Shown in pieces: positions 21,027 to 32,108 of a stretch of 64,000 nt of DNA (its first letter is position 1; each line of letters starts with the position of its first letter). Where the stretch lies: positions 1,674,001 through 1,738,000 of the forward strand of contig NC_079243.1 in assembly GCF_028009165.1 (NCBI RefSeq), read 5' to 3'. This DNA is from Akanthomyces muscarius (taxonomy: Eukaryota; Ascomycota; Sordariomycetes; Hypocreales; Cordycipitaceae). The position numbers and the translations under genes were made by a program. The notes under the pieces were generated by a model that saw only the letters and a list, made by a program, of their open reading frames with translations, did no database searches and was not told the DNA's origin.

Positions 21027-22654
21027 ATGGCAACACAACCATTGGGAGAGGAACCTGGAAGTGGGAGACAGGCTCCTACCCTTCCCAAAGGCGAAGAATT
21101 AGTCACGGAGCTGATACTTCTTCTGCGTCCATTCTGTGAGGGTGAAAGTGGCAAAAGTCTGCAGTCCATGATACAGGGTCACGATACTCTGTTGCAAGAA
21201 CTCAGTGATGTTCGCACATCGTACAATACCATCCTCCGCACCCTGACCCAACAGCAAGTCGACTGGGATACTGAGCGCTCCAGTCTTCAAGAAGCTGTCA
21301 AGGGAGAAAGGGCACGCCTGGAGCAAAGTTTAAGTGACCAAAAAGATGCTAGCGCAAAACTTGACACTGAGCGAGGAAATGCAGATGGCCTACGCCGCCA
21401 GATACAAGACAATGAGCGAACGATCAAGGCTCTCATTGACGCCAAAAAGAATGCAGAGGGTTCTGCTACAAAATTCCGCGGCGAGAAGGAAACGATGCAA
21501 GCGCGCATGGAATCCATGGGCAAAAAGATTACCAAACTTAAAGATGAAGTGCAACAATCAAGTCAGCGTTATGATGCGAGCGTCAAGATGTTGAACGATG
21601 TCCAGGAATCTCTCACCACTGTCCGATCTTTCCTAGTTCCGCTGCAAGGGATAGATGACGCTAAAAGAACCGCCATGTTCGTACTATCCCCAATCAACCG
21701 ATGCTGAACAAGAATGGAAGCTAACAGAAACGCTTGTACAGTCATGATGGCTTGGCAGATCTGTTCCATAGCGCATTGGACCTGTTCCAATCTGCTATCT
21801 ATCACGACATTAGCGATGAGATCATAGCTGGAGGTAGCTTGACGTCACACGCGTTCCCACTCCCAGCATCAAATTCTGCCGCGGCGAAGCAAATGAGAGT
21901 TGTGGCCGGACTGGCAGCGTGTGGGGAGGCCCTTGAGAGGCACCTGTTTCGTGACTCTTTCTTGACGCATGACCATGAACTGGACAAACAGCTGCACCGC
22001 CTTGCAAGTACTGACCGCCTACATCATGCGTACTTGCGCGCGGCTCTGGCAAAAGTGCTACCAGCGACGCAGAAGCAAGTCCAGAACAGTGGAGCTGAAA
22101 AGGTGATCATCGATGTCATGCTCGCTGTTGGCAAATGGTCTCCAGATGAGCAGGCACTGAGGTCTGGATTGCAGCGTATCTGCGACAAGGCAATGGACTG
22201 TTGGGCGCTGGCTCAATCGCTGGAAGACAGGATCTGGCCAGACTTCAGCTTTGAGCTACCAGAAGACTGGCAGCAGCTACCAATACCACGCACGTGTACT
22301 ACACCGACAGCCAGCACATCAAACGGAAAAAAAGTGCCAAACACAGACAAGACGCAGAACAGCGCGCCAAATCTCGAGCCACCCCTGATCCTCAGTAGTG
22401 ACGTCGTTAAAGTTGTGTGGCCGACATTTTTCGCTGCTGAGCCTCAAATTCCTGGCAGCGCCGACGCGACAGATCAAGACAGACTGCACTGCGGGTACGT
22501 CCTCACACAGGCTCAAAGTCAAAAAGCCGAAGAAGAAATATCGCGTAGGGCTGCAAGGCGGACTAGGCGGGCCGACTCAACGCCACACAAGAAACGACGA
22601 GACTCGGGCGTTTTTTTATCTGGCGGCGTTTTGGGTGGTTCAAGCGGGAACTAG
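21027..22654 (+). CDS. Coiled-coil protein of unknown function
   Basis: Exons 21027-21676 and 21742-22654 (65 bp intron) give 520 residues. The intron has a strong 3' end (GCTAACAG branch region, GTACAG acceptor), but the donor that keeps the frame is the unusual GTTCGT, splitting a codon after two bases. The nearby GTACTA would put a stop in frame. Residues about 45-205 form a long, Glu/Lys/Gln-rich coiled coil (for example LQEAVKGERARLEQSL). Residues about 215-375 look globular and helical (HDGLADLFHSALDLF onward). The C-terminal 140 residues are Ser/Thr/Pro-rich and end in a basic stretch (RRAARRTRR) that could be a nuclear signal. I do not recognise the family. Continuous coding potential across both exons supports a real gene. 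Confidence 0.65.
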
Positions 22655-24547
22655 GCCCAAAATATCGACGATCATAAATGCCTGCTTAGCAGATGCGCCC
22701 CGCCATACTAACTTCACTCAGCGACTTGATTCTGATAGGGCGGGATGGGCGATGGGAAACTCTGTGGTTGGTCGCAATATTGGATTTCTATGATTTGTAA
22801 TTGGAAAGGCTTCAACAGCCCAGAAAACCCTCACCAAGCGACCTTCAACTTCGCAATCTGGAAAGGGGTCAGAGGCGTCAGGCTTGACGTGATGGAGGAT
22901 TCGAATGCTTGTACACAGGCCAATTGAGGCAGCCTAGCTAGACAGATAGTATGCATATGGATTTCATCTATTCTCATTGGTTAGGCCTTCAGCAGCAGTT
23001 CGCGAACCGATACATCATGCGCCACTAGGCGAAGAAGTTCTTCACCCATGCCTAAGCAAGCACTAAAAGAATCATCCGCAATACTTCTCGGTGACTTTTT
23101 TGTCGTTCCGAGACATGCAATTAGTTCAGGGCTTTATGCGTCTGCTTTGGGTGGGGATCTGCAGCTCAACCGTGCCGGATCGCGATGGGACTATTCAAGG
23201 AGTCTGAGCACTTTAATCAAGGATTCACCACGGCTGCGCCATTGCATCGCCCCGATGTTGCGCGATCAGGTATGCGACTCGGCCTGATGCGAGCTACAGC
23301 TCAGAAAACTAGAGCAAGGCTATGGATCGGCCTAGCACGAGACAGTGCGATGTATGAAAAACAATGCGCCCGGAGCCCCCAAATACCTGCCTGAGCCTAG
23401 TAGCACCGACGGCTGTTTTAGTGGCTGGCACCTCGAAGACCACAGTGTCAACTGAAATGTAGCGCAGCCTGACTAGGTTAGGTAGGACAGAACTCCTGTC
23501 TTCAGGTCAATAAGCATGTTATACGCTATAGCATCATGATGAAGGATTATCTGAGGTCTTGGGTACTGCGCATCGGCGACTGCTCAAGCGCTGCTTTAGC
23601 GAAATGTTGGCCAGCCAGCCAGCATCGGCGTCAAGGTGGAAATGCCAACCTGGATTGAACCTGCGTACTGCTGCAAAGATCTATTTACTTCTCCACCGCC
23701 AGCCCTCTCAGGACGCCACTTGCAACATGCCACAGAAGTTGACCATGCGGCTGATAGGAACATTAGTGGGCAGACTCGAGGGCAGAATTCAAGGCAAACT
23801 CGAAGGCCGACTTTTATACTGACACATCCGTTGATCCCCCAACTGCACATTCAAAAGCCGGCGTACATTCACAGCTTGAACAATGTGTGCGATAGTTTCT
23901 CTCGCCGTCGGCGTGGCAGGCCTGTATGTGGTGGCAGTTTTACGCGTTCCACCATTCGCTTGATGATGGACGAGGGTTTCTTGCTCAGACGAGATGAGAT
24001 GAATCAAAATCGTGGAAAATGAGTCTAGAGCAGAGGCGTATCGAAACGATGTCGGAATTAGGCGATGTAAAACTGTCGCAAATGTGTCGCAGCGGGTACC
24101 AAGGAGCCGGCCCGTTCCTCGTCACGCGGGCCGGCTAGCGAGTGACGTCCACTGATCCAATCGAAAGTGAGGTCGCCAATCACCGGAAGCCACGAAGTAG
24201 CATCCATCCACGAGACTCGATGGCTACCGCACAGCCTACCCCGCATCATGGGGCCGCTGGGCCACTAGTTATGCAAGGCGGCCACTGTGGTTCGCGATGC
24301 ATGACGCGAACCAGGCCATGTTCTTTTACATGGCGCGCTCGGTATGCAGTCTCTTTGTTCTAGATGGTGTTGTGTGCACAGTACAGTGGTTTGGACGGCA
24401 AATTTCAGCCTGTCAGTCTGCCTCGCATACGAGGTTGGCCAGTGTTAGAAAAAGGAAGCGGATTAGCCAGCGGTTCTTTTAATTATGGCGGTCTCGCCCA
24501 TTGAACTTGAATTATAATCGTACTGCTTAGTTACTCATTGGTGGCAC
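22655..24547. other. Spacer with probable gene debris
   Basis: No intact gene is supportable over about 1.9 kb. The only recognisable coding signal is a short APH-like block on the minus strand (next entry). The remaining open frames are short and featureless. Confidence 0.5.
23440..23560 (-). pseudogene. Possible third APH-like kinase fragment
   Basis: On the minus strand, 23554 down to about 23467 encodes PQIILHHDAIAYN followed by MLIDLKTGVLSYLT and a TAG. This resembles the catalytic loop of fungal APH kinases (H-H-D-x-x-x-x-N-x-L-I-D, then a T-G-V-L/I strand), but the expected IDWE metal-binding segment is not found, and neither flank gives a continuous family match. It may be a heavily decayed copy. 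The similarity is short and could be coincidental. Confidence 0.3.
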
Positions 24548-26152
24548 ATGCGGCCGACAGTGGCTGCAATACAGCCGATTATGGATGGCATCATCTCCGT
24601 TCTGGTCAGCGGGCTCTGTAAGAGTGTTGAACTGTTGAATGACCTTAAAAATGCTCCCGCAGAAATACTGGAACTCGCCGAGGATATTGAGATACTGAGC
24701 GGAGTGCTGGTGCAGTTTGGAGAAGCGCTCGAGAGTGCACGAGCACGCATTACAGAAACGAACAAGCAGCAGCATGAGTACAGAACAGGGAAGAGCTTGA
24801 TTGAAAAGATTCAAAAAACGATGGATAAGATGATTCTTCACAGGAATATGGTATCAATGGCAGCTAAAGATGATAGCCTGCCCCAAAAGCTTCTGGCGTG
24901 GCTCCGATGGCTAAGTGTCAAACCATTTGTTGCTGCGGCAGGTCATGCCATACAAAGGCTTTCATCGCTTGCCTCACTGTTTCTAAACTCTGTTGTGTGC
25001 AAGAATCTCGCGGCGCAGATTGCCGAATTGCAAAGAAACCGGGCCGAGGTGCCAGATATGTTGTGCTTAAAGCTGTGAGTTCAGTGAGCGCGACAGAGGC
25101 AAAAGTTGTAGTAACAAATGAACAGCAAAGTCGCCATGCAAATATGTCAGAGGAAGAAGCGAAGGGTCAAATCAGCATCAGACGGATTGGACTACGCTGG
25201 TGAGGCGACCCTGGAGGAGATTGGGCTCTGTACAAAAGACATTCAAGAGCTCCAGCGAATGGGAGACAAAATAACGAAAGAGGCAATGACGGCCGTCAAA
25301 GGGGCCCAAAGATTCACGAGATACGACTCTTTTCAGCAAAAACAAAGGACATCTTCACGCGAACACCAGCCTGCCAAATACCACTTCAGTCGTTCTGCTC
25401 GCTCACCCTCTCCACAACTACGACCTGCGAGGCGGACTCGTCAGTCTACGGGGAAAGGTGCGGAGCTCTCTCCGCCGGCTACGCCTCAACCGCAGGCACG
25501 CAGAGATACTCAGGCACCGCAGAGAAGAAGAAGATCAAGGCTGGACCATACACCAAGGGAACGAGGAGGTGTGATGGCGTTACCACCCTCTCCAGACGGA
25601 TCCGAGACAACCTCATCGCAGCAAGCATCTGAATTGCAGCCTCTTGGAAGGTCAAAGTCAACGCTGGGTTCCGCAAGCCCAGTGTCATCCTTTCCCGCCA
25701 CAGGCTCGCGTGATATTCACCCGCCCTCTTCCGCAAGAGTCATTCCAGATCCACTCCCATCTGTTAAAAAGCGGAGGCCAGGTGTTCATGGCTCCCGCGT
25801 GCGGGACAATGGAACAACCATCATTGTGGAGGAATCAGAGTGGCCTGCGAAGCTTCTCAGCCCGTCTGAGCGCGGGAGAACCTCTTCTGAACGGAGCGGA
25901 GCTTGTCTAGAAGATGATGGCAGGGAAAACTTGTCTATCGCTACAGGTCCACACGATGGTGAACAATCATCGACGACAGCTTCACAAGATGCTAGAGACC
26001 ATAGAGACCACAAAGCAACCGAGGGGCGAACACGCAAGAAGAGATTTGGAGAGGAATATAAGCCAAGCGGTCTCTTCACCCAGAGTGATCTGGAGGAACG
26101 CAGGCGGCGCGACAGAGGCGGGCGTAGTAGCAACGCGTCCCATGCCCGCTGA
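24548..26152 (+). CDS. Orphan protein resembling a fungal STAND/NLR N-terminal (Helo-like) domain
   Basis: Exons 24548-25074 and 25126-26152 join across a 51 bp intron (CT|GTGAGT ... GAACAG|C), restoring one frame of 517 residues. A start at the second Met (24581, MDGIISVLVSG) is equally plausible. Residues 10-180 are helical: a hydrophobic first helix, then LLNDLKNAPAEILELAEDIEILSGVL, the pattern of the Helo-like and related N-terminal domains that head many fungal NACHT/NB-ARC receptors (Asp/Glu-rich helix with spaced Leu). Residues 200-240 contain DGLDYAGEATLEEIGL. From about 250 onward it is a disordered, Arg/Ser/Pro-rich tail ending in DLEERRRRDRGG. No P-loop or repeat domain follows in the next 1.7 kb, so this is an N-domain-only protein. 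The family assignment is by pattern and moderate. Confidence 0.55.
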
Positions 26153-26419
26153 GATGATATGATGGTGGCGATGGTTTGAATCGAGGGCGGTGAGAGGAGA
26201 AGGACCCATGGGGCGCTGTTGCTCTTCCACCGACCAGTCCATGAAATAGCAACGCAGCTACGTGGTTACAGAGGTCGAGAAGGCGACCGCGACATGTCCG
26301 AGACTGCTCATCTTAAGGCCGTGCAGTGTAACCATCTTGTATTCAGATGACTGTATTAGATAGGAGCTGTTGTGTTGATGGCTGCACAGCTGCATAGCCG
26401 CCAAAAGGCTGGAACAGTC

Positions 26420-26478
26420 CATCCGTCAATCAACCAATCAATCCATCAATCCATCAATTAATCGATTAATCGATTAAT
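26420..26478. repeat. ATCA/ATCG tetranucleotide array with palindromic end
   Basis: Imperfect tandem copies of ATCA or ATCC (ATCAATCAACCAATCAATCC and so on) pass into ATTAATCGATTAATCGATTAAT, which reads the same on both strands. It looks like a microsatellite that has expanded into a palindrome. Confidence 0.7.
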
Positions 26479-26793
26479 GGTCTTCCACTTCTGGTCTCCC
26501 ACTTTAGGATTCCTTCCACTTCTAGATCTCCTGCACTTGTGGAGTCTTTTCTACTCTAGACATATACGTCTCATATAAGGGAGATAGATATTACGAACGA
26601 TGGGAAGTGACGTAAGGCTGCTAGGGAAGCGGCCTAAGAGGTCAGCCTTATAACCCCTATAGGTTCCTTAATCGAGCCTTATAGTTACGTGACCTTACTA
26701 GATTATTAGAGTAAGTAAGCTAGTAATTCTAAAGGAAGTAATTGGGAGATAAAGTATCATATATAGAGGACACTATAGCTAGTCTAGATAGTG

Positions 26794-27003
26794 TGTTGGG
26801 GTAGAACAACCCGAAATTCCGAGGGCTTCGTGGAACGAAGCCCCCCTCCTGACGATAGGTGAATCTGCAGTACAGGGTAGGACTTTAAAGGCCGTGCGGG
26901 CTTCCGCGCCTGCCACCTAAGAAATAGACCTACTATAACTTAGTAAAAAAGATATCGCAGCCGTAATCTTATTGTTTGTGAGTTATTTTCTATTTCAATT
27001 ACA
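26794..27003. mobile_element. Candidate solo LTR (Copia-like ends)
   Basis: This 210 bp segment begins TGTTGGGGTAGAA and ends TTCAATTACA, giving the TGT...ACA termini typical of Ty1/copia LTRs. It contains a perfect hairpin: GGGCTTCGT at 26823-26831 and ACGAAGCCC at 26835-26843, with a 3-base loop. The flanking five bases (TAGTG left, CGTCT right) do not match, so no target-site duplication is seen. No gag or pol sequence is present nearby. Recombination between elements or mutation could explain the missing duplication; otherwise it is simply another repeat family. Confidence 0.35.
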
Positions 27004-27871
27004 CGTCTTCTGATCGCGTTTCGCTGGGCAGTTGACCGTCACATAATGCCCACTACCAAAAGGGCTGTGCAGGCGGGTATGCACGGTGAAATGGCTGCTG
27101 TAAGCGCCATAGAATTGAGCGCGAAATACGATATGTCGAAAAATGAGCGAAATGCCAGTTGCTTCAAATGGTTGATGCCAAAACTTGGAAAACGTGCCTA
27201 AGTCCCGAACTGGTGTAGCCTGAACTGACCTTCAGGAGCGGCGTACCATGTAATTACAATAGCACAGCCACGAAGATATGCCTTTTGGCGCGTGCTGAAA
27301 CTTCATCGGCCAATTCTCATAATCAACTAGATTCTATTTTCAACTTTTTGGTCGGACGAGTCCGGTTCGGATACATGCTGGCTTCTTGGCGTAGAGTAAG
27401 CCGGACAGGGGTGTTGTGCCAATGACACTCCTTGATCAATATAAATGCTACACCTCATCAACACGGCCATCAGGTGGAGGTGACTCGCTACAACGGCTCG
27501 GCTCTGCTTTGCCGAACGGGTGTTGTGGCTGTGAGGTTGTCCCCATTGCATTGAGCCAGCGACAGATTCCCTCGAAGCGCCGGCTGCGACCCTGGACCAC
27601 AACGATGCAGGGGATTGGAACCTATCACCAGGGAAGGCATCTAAAGAAGCCGGCATGTTGCGAAACAAAGAAGGTCGCTTCTCGTTTGGCTACAGTGGCA
27701 TTGGTATCTAAGAGAAAGATATAATGCGAGCCGTTCGTCCTAGTATTCCGTGCTCTGGACGTCAAAGACTCTGAATACTATACTGCAATACTGCCCCGTT
27801 TGACACCATATTCTAAGTCAGACTGTTTCTGGCCCTCTTTTCTTGTTTCCTAGTACGCCCCCGCAGTCACA

Positions 27872-28135
27872 ATGGGTCTAATCGGCGGAGCGATCAAGCT
27901 CATCATCATCCCCATCATCTTTGTTGTCGCCATTGCGGTCCTCGGCGGCATCTACCTCAAGCACAGAAGAAACAAGGCTGCTGCCATCAACGACGTCGAG
28001 CAGCCACACTTTACGGCTGCTCACTATCCTCCACCCGTCTCAGCCGCACCGCCACCCGTCTACGCACCGAGTCCTGTACAGTACATGGGACCTGCCAAGC
28101 CTGCCCCAGTGGCTACGGTGCAAGGATACAACTAG
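27872..28135 (+). CDS. Small single-pass membrane protein with Pro-rich tail
   Basis: A single-exon gene of 87 residues. Residues 4-28 form one long hydrophobic helix (GAIKLIIIPIIFVVAIAVLGGIYL) ended by the basic stop-transfer KHRRNK, and residues 45-87 are a Pro/Ala/Tyr-rich tail with PPP and PxY-like motifs (HYPPPVSAAPPPVYAP). The start has a good context (CACAATGGG). Very small proteins with this layout, a helix, a basic anchor and a proline-rich cytosolic tail, are common in filamentous ascomycetes but have no assigned function. The tail could bind SH3 or WW domains, which is inference. Confidence 0.7.
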   Translation: MGLIGGAIKLIIIPIIFVVAIAVLGGIYLKHRRNKAAAINDVEQPHFTAAHYPPPVSAAPPPVYAPSPVQYMGPAKPAPVATVQGYN

Positions 28136-28700
28136 TTTCTTTGTACGCAGAGGATCGTCATATTTTTCTCGTCATCTTGATCAAAGCGCAGGAAGCTTTT
28201 TTATTAAATGTCTTGCGTTGTTCTAATTTTACTTTTTTATCGGGTCGGCGCGCGCCCGATCGCTCCGGACCCAGTCATGTACGATCGGCATTGGGGACTT
28301 TGCCTTTTTGAATAGACTCATTTCCACGCTCTTGAGTCATGACTTGTGCATTCCGTGTCTCTGTCTCATCGCTTCGAAAAAGAAAAAAAGGTGGCTGCTG
28401 CTGCGCGCAAGCGGCCCAAATGGCCCGCTGCCGTAGAGACACTCCCGGAATGACGTCCGAAAAAGCAAAATATAGCCCTTGTTTTCTGCGTGTACATCGG
28501 ATAAGGGACAAGCTCTTCCCGCCGCCACTGTATGCATTCAAAAAGGTCGTACATGGTACAAAGTGCTGACGCACAAAGACAGGCCATGGAAAAAAACAAG
28601 CCCCTCCTCCTCATCGTCCTCGTCCTCGTCTCTTGTCACACTCTTCCTGAAGAGACATTGCTCACACGGATCCCACACCAACGGCGCGAAACAGACGAAA
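28136..28700. other. Intergenic region upstream of kinase-like gene
   Basis: This spacer of 565 bp contains no recognisable gene. A CTC/GTC-rich run at about 28602-28635 lies in the promoter or leader of the downstream gene and encodes a poly-Ser artefact if translation is read from upstream Met codons. For that reason I start the next gene at 28701. Confidence 0.5.
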
Positions 28701-29483
28701 ATGGAGTCAGAGTGGGAGTTTTACTCGATGAAGGAGCGGTGGGGGGAGATTGGCGGCGTGCGCCTGTTTCTCTACACGCACGTCATGTACTGGCACAAGA
28801 ACGAGTTCTGGGACGCCCGCGTCGCCGGGCGGTACGCCTCGCGCGCCGACCTCCCGCCCGTTGAGGCCTGCGTCCTGCAGCAGATTGAAAAGACGGACCT
28901 GTGGCCGCCGCTCGAGCCCGGACTCCGCGTGTGCCCGGAGCCGACGGACAACAAGCCCGGCGGCGGGCTGTTCGTCAAGCGCGTGCGGCTGGCCGAGTAC
29001 GACGGCTCGCCGACGCTGGGCCAGTACGTGCTGCACGAGGCGCGCATCGGCCAGCGCCTGCGCGCCAGCCCGCACCCGAACCTCGCGCGCTTCCACGGCT
29101 GCGCCGTCGGCGCCCGAGGCGAGGTCACGGGCCTCTGCTTCGACCGCTACCTCGAGACGCTGGGCGAGCGCATGCGCCGCGGCGCGCCCGTCGACGCCGA
29201 GCGCAGCATCGAGCAGGTCCGCGCCGCCGTCCACCACCTCCACAGCCTGCAGCTCGTCCACAACGACGTCACGGTCGACAATGTCATGTTTGTGAACCAC
29301 GGCCCCGCGCTGGTCCTCGTCGACTTTGACTCGTGCGCGGCGAGGGGCGGCGGCCTGCCCAAGAAGCGCGGGCCGGTCCCGGACGGCGCCGTCGCGTCCG
29401 AGTTTGAAAACGATTACGTGGGGCTGCAGCTGGTGTACGCGGTGCTGCTGCGGTATCAGGATGCCACAAAGGCGCAGAGATGA
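28701..29483 (+). CDS. Fungal-specific protein-kinase-like protein
   Basis: A single exon encodes 260 residues from the Met at 28701 (MESEWEFYSM). The frame is open further upstream, but that part is low-complexity. The protein has kinase C-lobe hallmarks: FVKRVRL (candidate ATP-binding Lys), LVHNDVTVDNVMF (catalytic loop, HND in place of HRD, with a conserved Asn) and LVLVDFDSCA (DFD in place of DFG). It lacks an obvious glycine loop and an APE motif. Such short fungal kinase-like proteins are common and often of uncertain activity. The coding region is much more GC-rich than its flanks and has strong third-position G/C bias, which supports real coding. Substrate and role are unknown. Confidence 0.7.
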   Translation: MESEWEFYSMKERWGEIGGVRLFLYTHVMYWHKNEFWDARVAGRYASRADLPPVEACVLQQIEKTDLWPPLEPGLRVCPEPTDNKPGGGLFVKRVRLAEYDGSPTLGQYVLHEARIGQRLRASPHPNLARFHGCAVGARGEVTGLCFDRYLETLGERMRRGAPVDAERSIEQVRAAVHHLHSLQLVHNDVTVDNVMFVNHGPALVLVDFDSCAARGGGLPKKRGPVPDGAVASEFENDYVGLQLVYAVLLRYQDATKAQR

Positions 29484-29810
29484 AGAGAGAGTCTTGGGAC
29501 GCCGCACATGTCAGATTGACCTCGATCGGGATGGCTCGAATAGAAACGACAACTTACGAAGCTCTGCTGATTTTTGCATATTGTATAACTTGGTATATCA
29601 AATGTTTGAATGACATCCTGCAACAAGACAATGCAATTTCCCGACACTGTCCCTGAGATGTGGCATCGCGTTTGGGTGAACTGGCGTTGATGATCATGTC
29701 GCACTACACCTCATTCAAGTATTCGACCACTGGCAATGCGCGTAATATCGAGAATAAGATCTATATTTTAACGATGCTCTATTGTAGCTCTATTGCAGCT
29801 CTATTGTACC
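29484..29810. other. Convergent 3' region
   Basis: These 327 bp between two convergent genes are AT-richer than the flanking exons and hold only 3' untranslated sequence as far as I can see. Confidence 0.6.
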
Positions 29811-31652
29811 TTACGAAGCTACTGTACCATACGTTGTTCCACCATGGCACGCGTCGTTATGCACATGCCTTTTGCTGCTCTCTCGGCTCTGCCATTGTAC
29901 GTAGCCCGTAAACATGGCAGCCAAGACGGTGCCGACGACACCAAAGGCAATATTGAGCACCAGCGGATTCCCTTGCAGCTGTACGCTCAGCCAGCTTTCC
30001 ACCGCGGGCTGGACCAGGTTGAAGACGCCCGACACGCAGATGACGGTCCCGTACACTCGGCCAAAAGTGGCAAAGCCGAAAATCTTGGACGCCGTGTACC
30101 TAAGCATGGTTAGCCAGCGCAAATACATGATGAATATAGAGTTTGGTCACTTACGAAACAGCAGAGTAGTAAAACGGCCGAAACGTCACAAAAATGACCA
30201 CGGTCGCAATGCCCGCCGGCACAGACGAGAAGCAGTTGAACACGCCCATCACCGCCACATACGCCGTCATGACGCTCAGAACCGTGGCGACGCTGCAGCT
30301 GTTGAGCAGCAACGCGATGAGCGGCGTGGCAGCCACGCCGCCAATGGGCAGCGCGGCGTTGAAAAAGCTGGCAATGGCCGCCTCGCCGTCCAGGCCGACC
30401 ATGTACCGGTACTGCGACCCGATTGTCGCAATGAAAAAGTTCATGCGCAGCATCTGAAACGCCGTGACGGACAGCAGGAGCGCGAAAAACGGCGTCCGCA
30501 TCTGCGCCTTGACCGGCTGGCCGTGCAGCCTGCCCCAGATGCCGCCGTCGCTCTGCTGCTGCAGCATCCGGTCCTGGCGCTCGCCGACGTCGCCCGCAAT
30601 CTCCTGGATGCGGTCCAGCTTGTCGCGCCTCTGCTCGGCGCGGCTGCGCACGCGCAGCAGCGAGTGCGTGTCTGAAAGGTCGTCGTCCGAGTCGTACACG
30701 GCGGCGAGCTCCTCCTGGACCTTGACCATCTTGCGCTCGAGCTCGGGCAGGGTGTGGTAGCGCTGCTTCGGCATGACGGTCCACTCGGCGAGGACAATGG
30801 CGGCCGGGACGCACAGGTAGGCCAGGAAGAACTTGGCCATTGTCATGCCGGGGGCGGCGTCCCAGGCGAGGCGGTAGAGGAAGAAGACGGCGGACGAGGC
30901 GTCGAACGCGCAGGTTATCAGGGCCACGACCAGCCCCGCGTACTTTGGAAATGCATTGGATAACTGGAAGCTAGGGAGAAAGAGAAACGTCCCGCCCAGA
31001 CTCAGGAAGAAGAAGCCCGGCAGGTACCCGTCCAGCTTGTAGAACCTGCCATGTGAGGCCATCATCAACGCGCCCACCGCCAAGAAGCCCGCCGCCACCG
31101 TCGCGCACCACCGTCGGCCGAAGCGATCCAGTGTGTACCCTGCAAAGAGGCTGGACGTGTTGGTCGTCACGGACGCCACGATGAAGAGTAGATTCAGCCG
31201 TATTTCCTGCTCCGCGCACGGCGCTCTGCTGCCGCTCCCGTCCTTGCCTTTTCCACCATGCTTGCAAGATTCGCTGTAGACGCCTTCGGACACGAGAATC
31301 GGCTTGATGGACGCAAAGCCAAACACGATGCCGGATGCCAGAAAGCAAAAGCTGACTGCGAGCGCAACTTGGACTGTCCTCGATGTTAGCTGCCTGTCTG
31401 CATCGACGGTCTCACAGGGCACCGACTAATTCTTCGCAGGGTCGACGCTCTATAGGCAGCCTCTCGGTGCTGCTTGTCCTCTGTCAGGTCAAAGTTTGGT
31501 CGCACAGGCGCAAACGCATCGAAGCTCATGCGCCGCCACGAGCCGCCGACTTGGGCAAGTTGCTCGGCGGCGGCGATGCAGCTGCTGTCGTCCGAATCTG
31601 GCCAATCGGGCTCAAACTCGTCTTCTGGGATCAAATGCTGCACCAACGACAT
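29811..31652 (-). CDS. MFS transporter, Fmp42/SLC43-like
   Basis: Three minus-strand exons, 31652-31427, 31373-30155 and 30099-29811, give 577 residues. The introns are 53 and 55 bp, both with GCTAAC branch sites. The first donor is the weak GTCGGT; the phase-1 join gives LRRI-I-QVAL. An acidic/polar N-terminus of 75 residues precedes the first membrane segment. Motif A is GYTLDRFGRRW (about 154-164). A large charged loop after the sixth segment (about 276-385, with LPELERKMVKVQEEL and a DSDDDLSD acidic run) separates the two halves. This layout matches the yeast Fmp42/SLC43-type branch of the MFS, some members of which carry amino acids. Location and substrate are not evident here. The start is fixed by MSLVQHLIPEDEF being the only upstream frame that splices in phase. 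Confidence 0.82.
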
Positions 31653-32108
31653 GATGCAAGCTCATTTGATGTTGGAAATCACAAAAAGGGAAAAAAAGGG
31701 AATGTTAGGAGCAGAGTAAGAAAATATGGCAATGTCACTCTTCCCGGTTTGTTTCCATAATAAAGTTTTTGGCCTGGCGCATGGGCGATCTTGGATGGTT
31801 ATGTCAGCGCTGCGTCAGTGATTCTAATAGCGGCAAGCGGCGTCTTGACGAAACCGTTTTGCTGGCGCCCCCCGGGTTTGTTATTTCGCACTTGTATTTT
31901 TTTCTTGCGTGGCATCAAGTGCGTCAGGTTTTGCGGACGATGACCGGCCGAGTGTTGGCGCGTCATTGATTCGTTGGCGATCTGGCCGAGACAATGAGCA
32001 TTCTATTAAAGCCCGAGTTGGCCTCGACACTTTGCCGTTGTAATTCTCATACATTTCCATATTCCCATCTTCATATCTTGCGTCCGTAAATAAATCGAAA
32101 AAAAAAAC
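31653..32108. promoter_or_regulatory. Divergent promoter region, MFS carrier and small Gly/Ala-rich protein
   Basis: These 456 bp between divergent starts should hold both promoters. An A-rich run (nine or more A) lies directly before the ATG at 32109. No gene is seen. Confidence 0.45.

Larger units (their letters stand above)
26153..27871. other. TA-rich intergenic tract with repeats and LTR scar
   Basis: No convincing gene is present. The section 26480-26790 is rich in TA, CTA and TTA words, as left by repeat-induced point mutation or old transposon debris. A tetranucleotide array lies at 26420-26478 and a candidate solo LTR at 26794-27003. A 51-codon frame at 27046-27201 is discussed under rejected items. 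Confidence 0.5.

Noticed and set aside
27046..27201. 51-codon frame just right of the LTR candidate, faintly like a transposase helix-turn-helix
   Set aside because: Too short and too weak a resemblance, with no further transposase sequence downstream.
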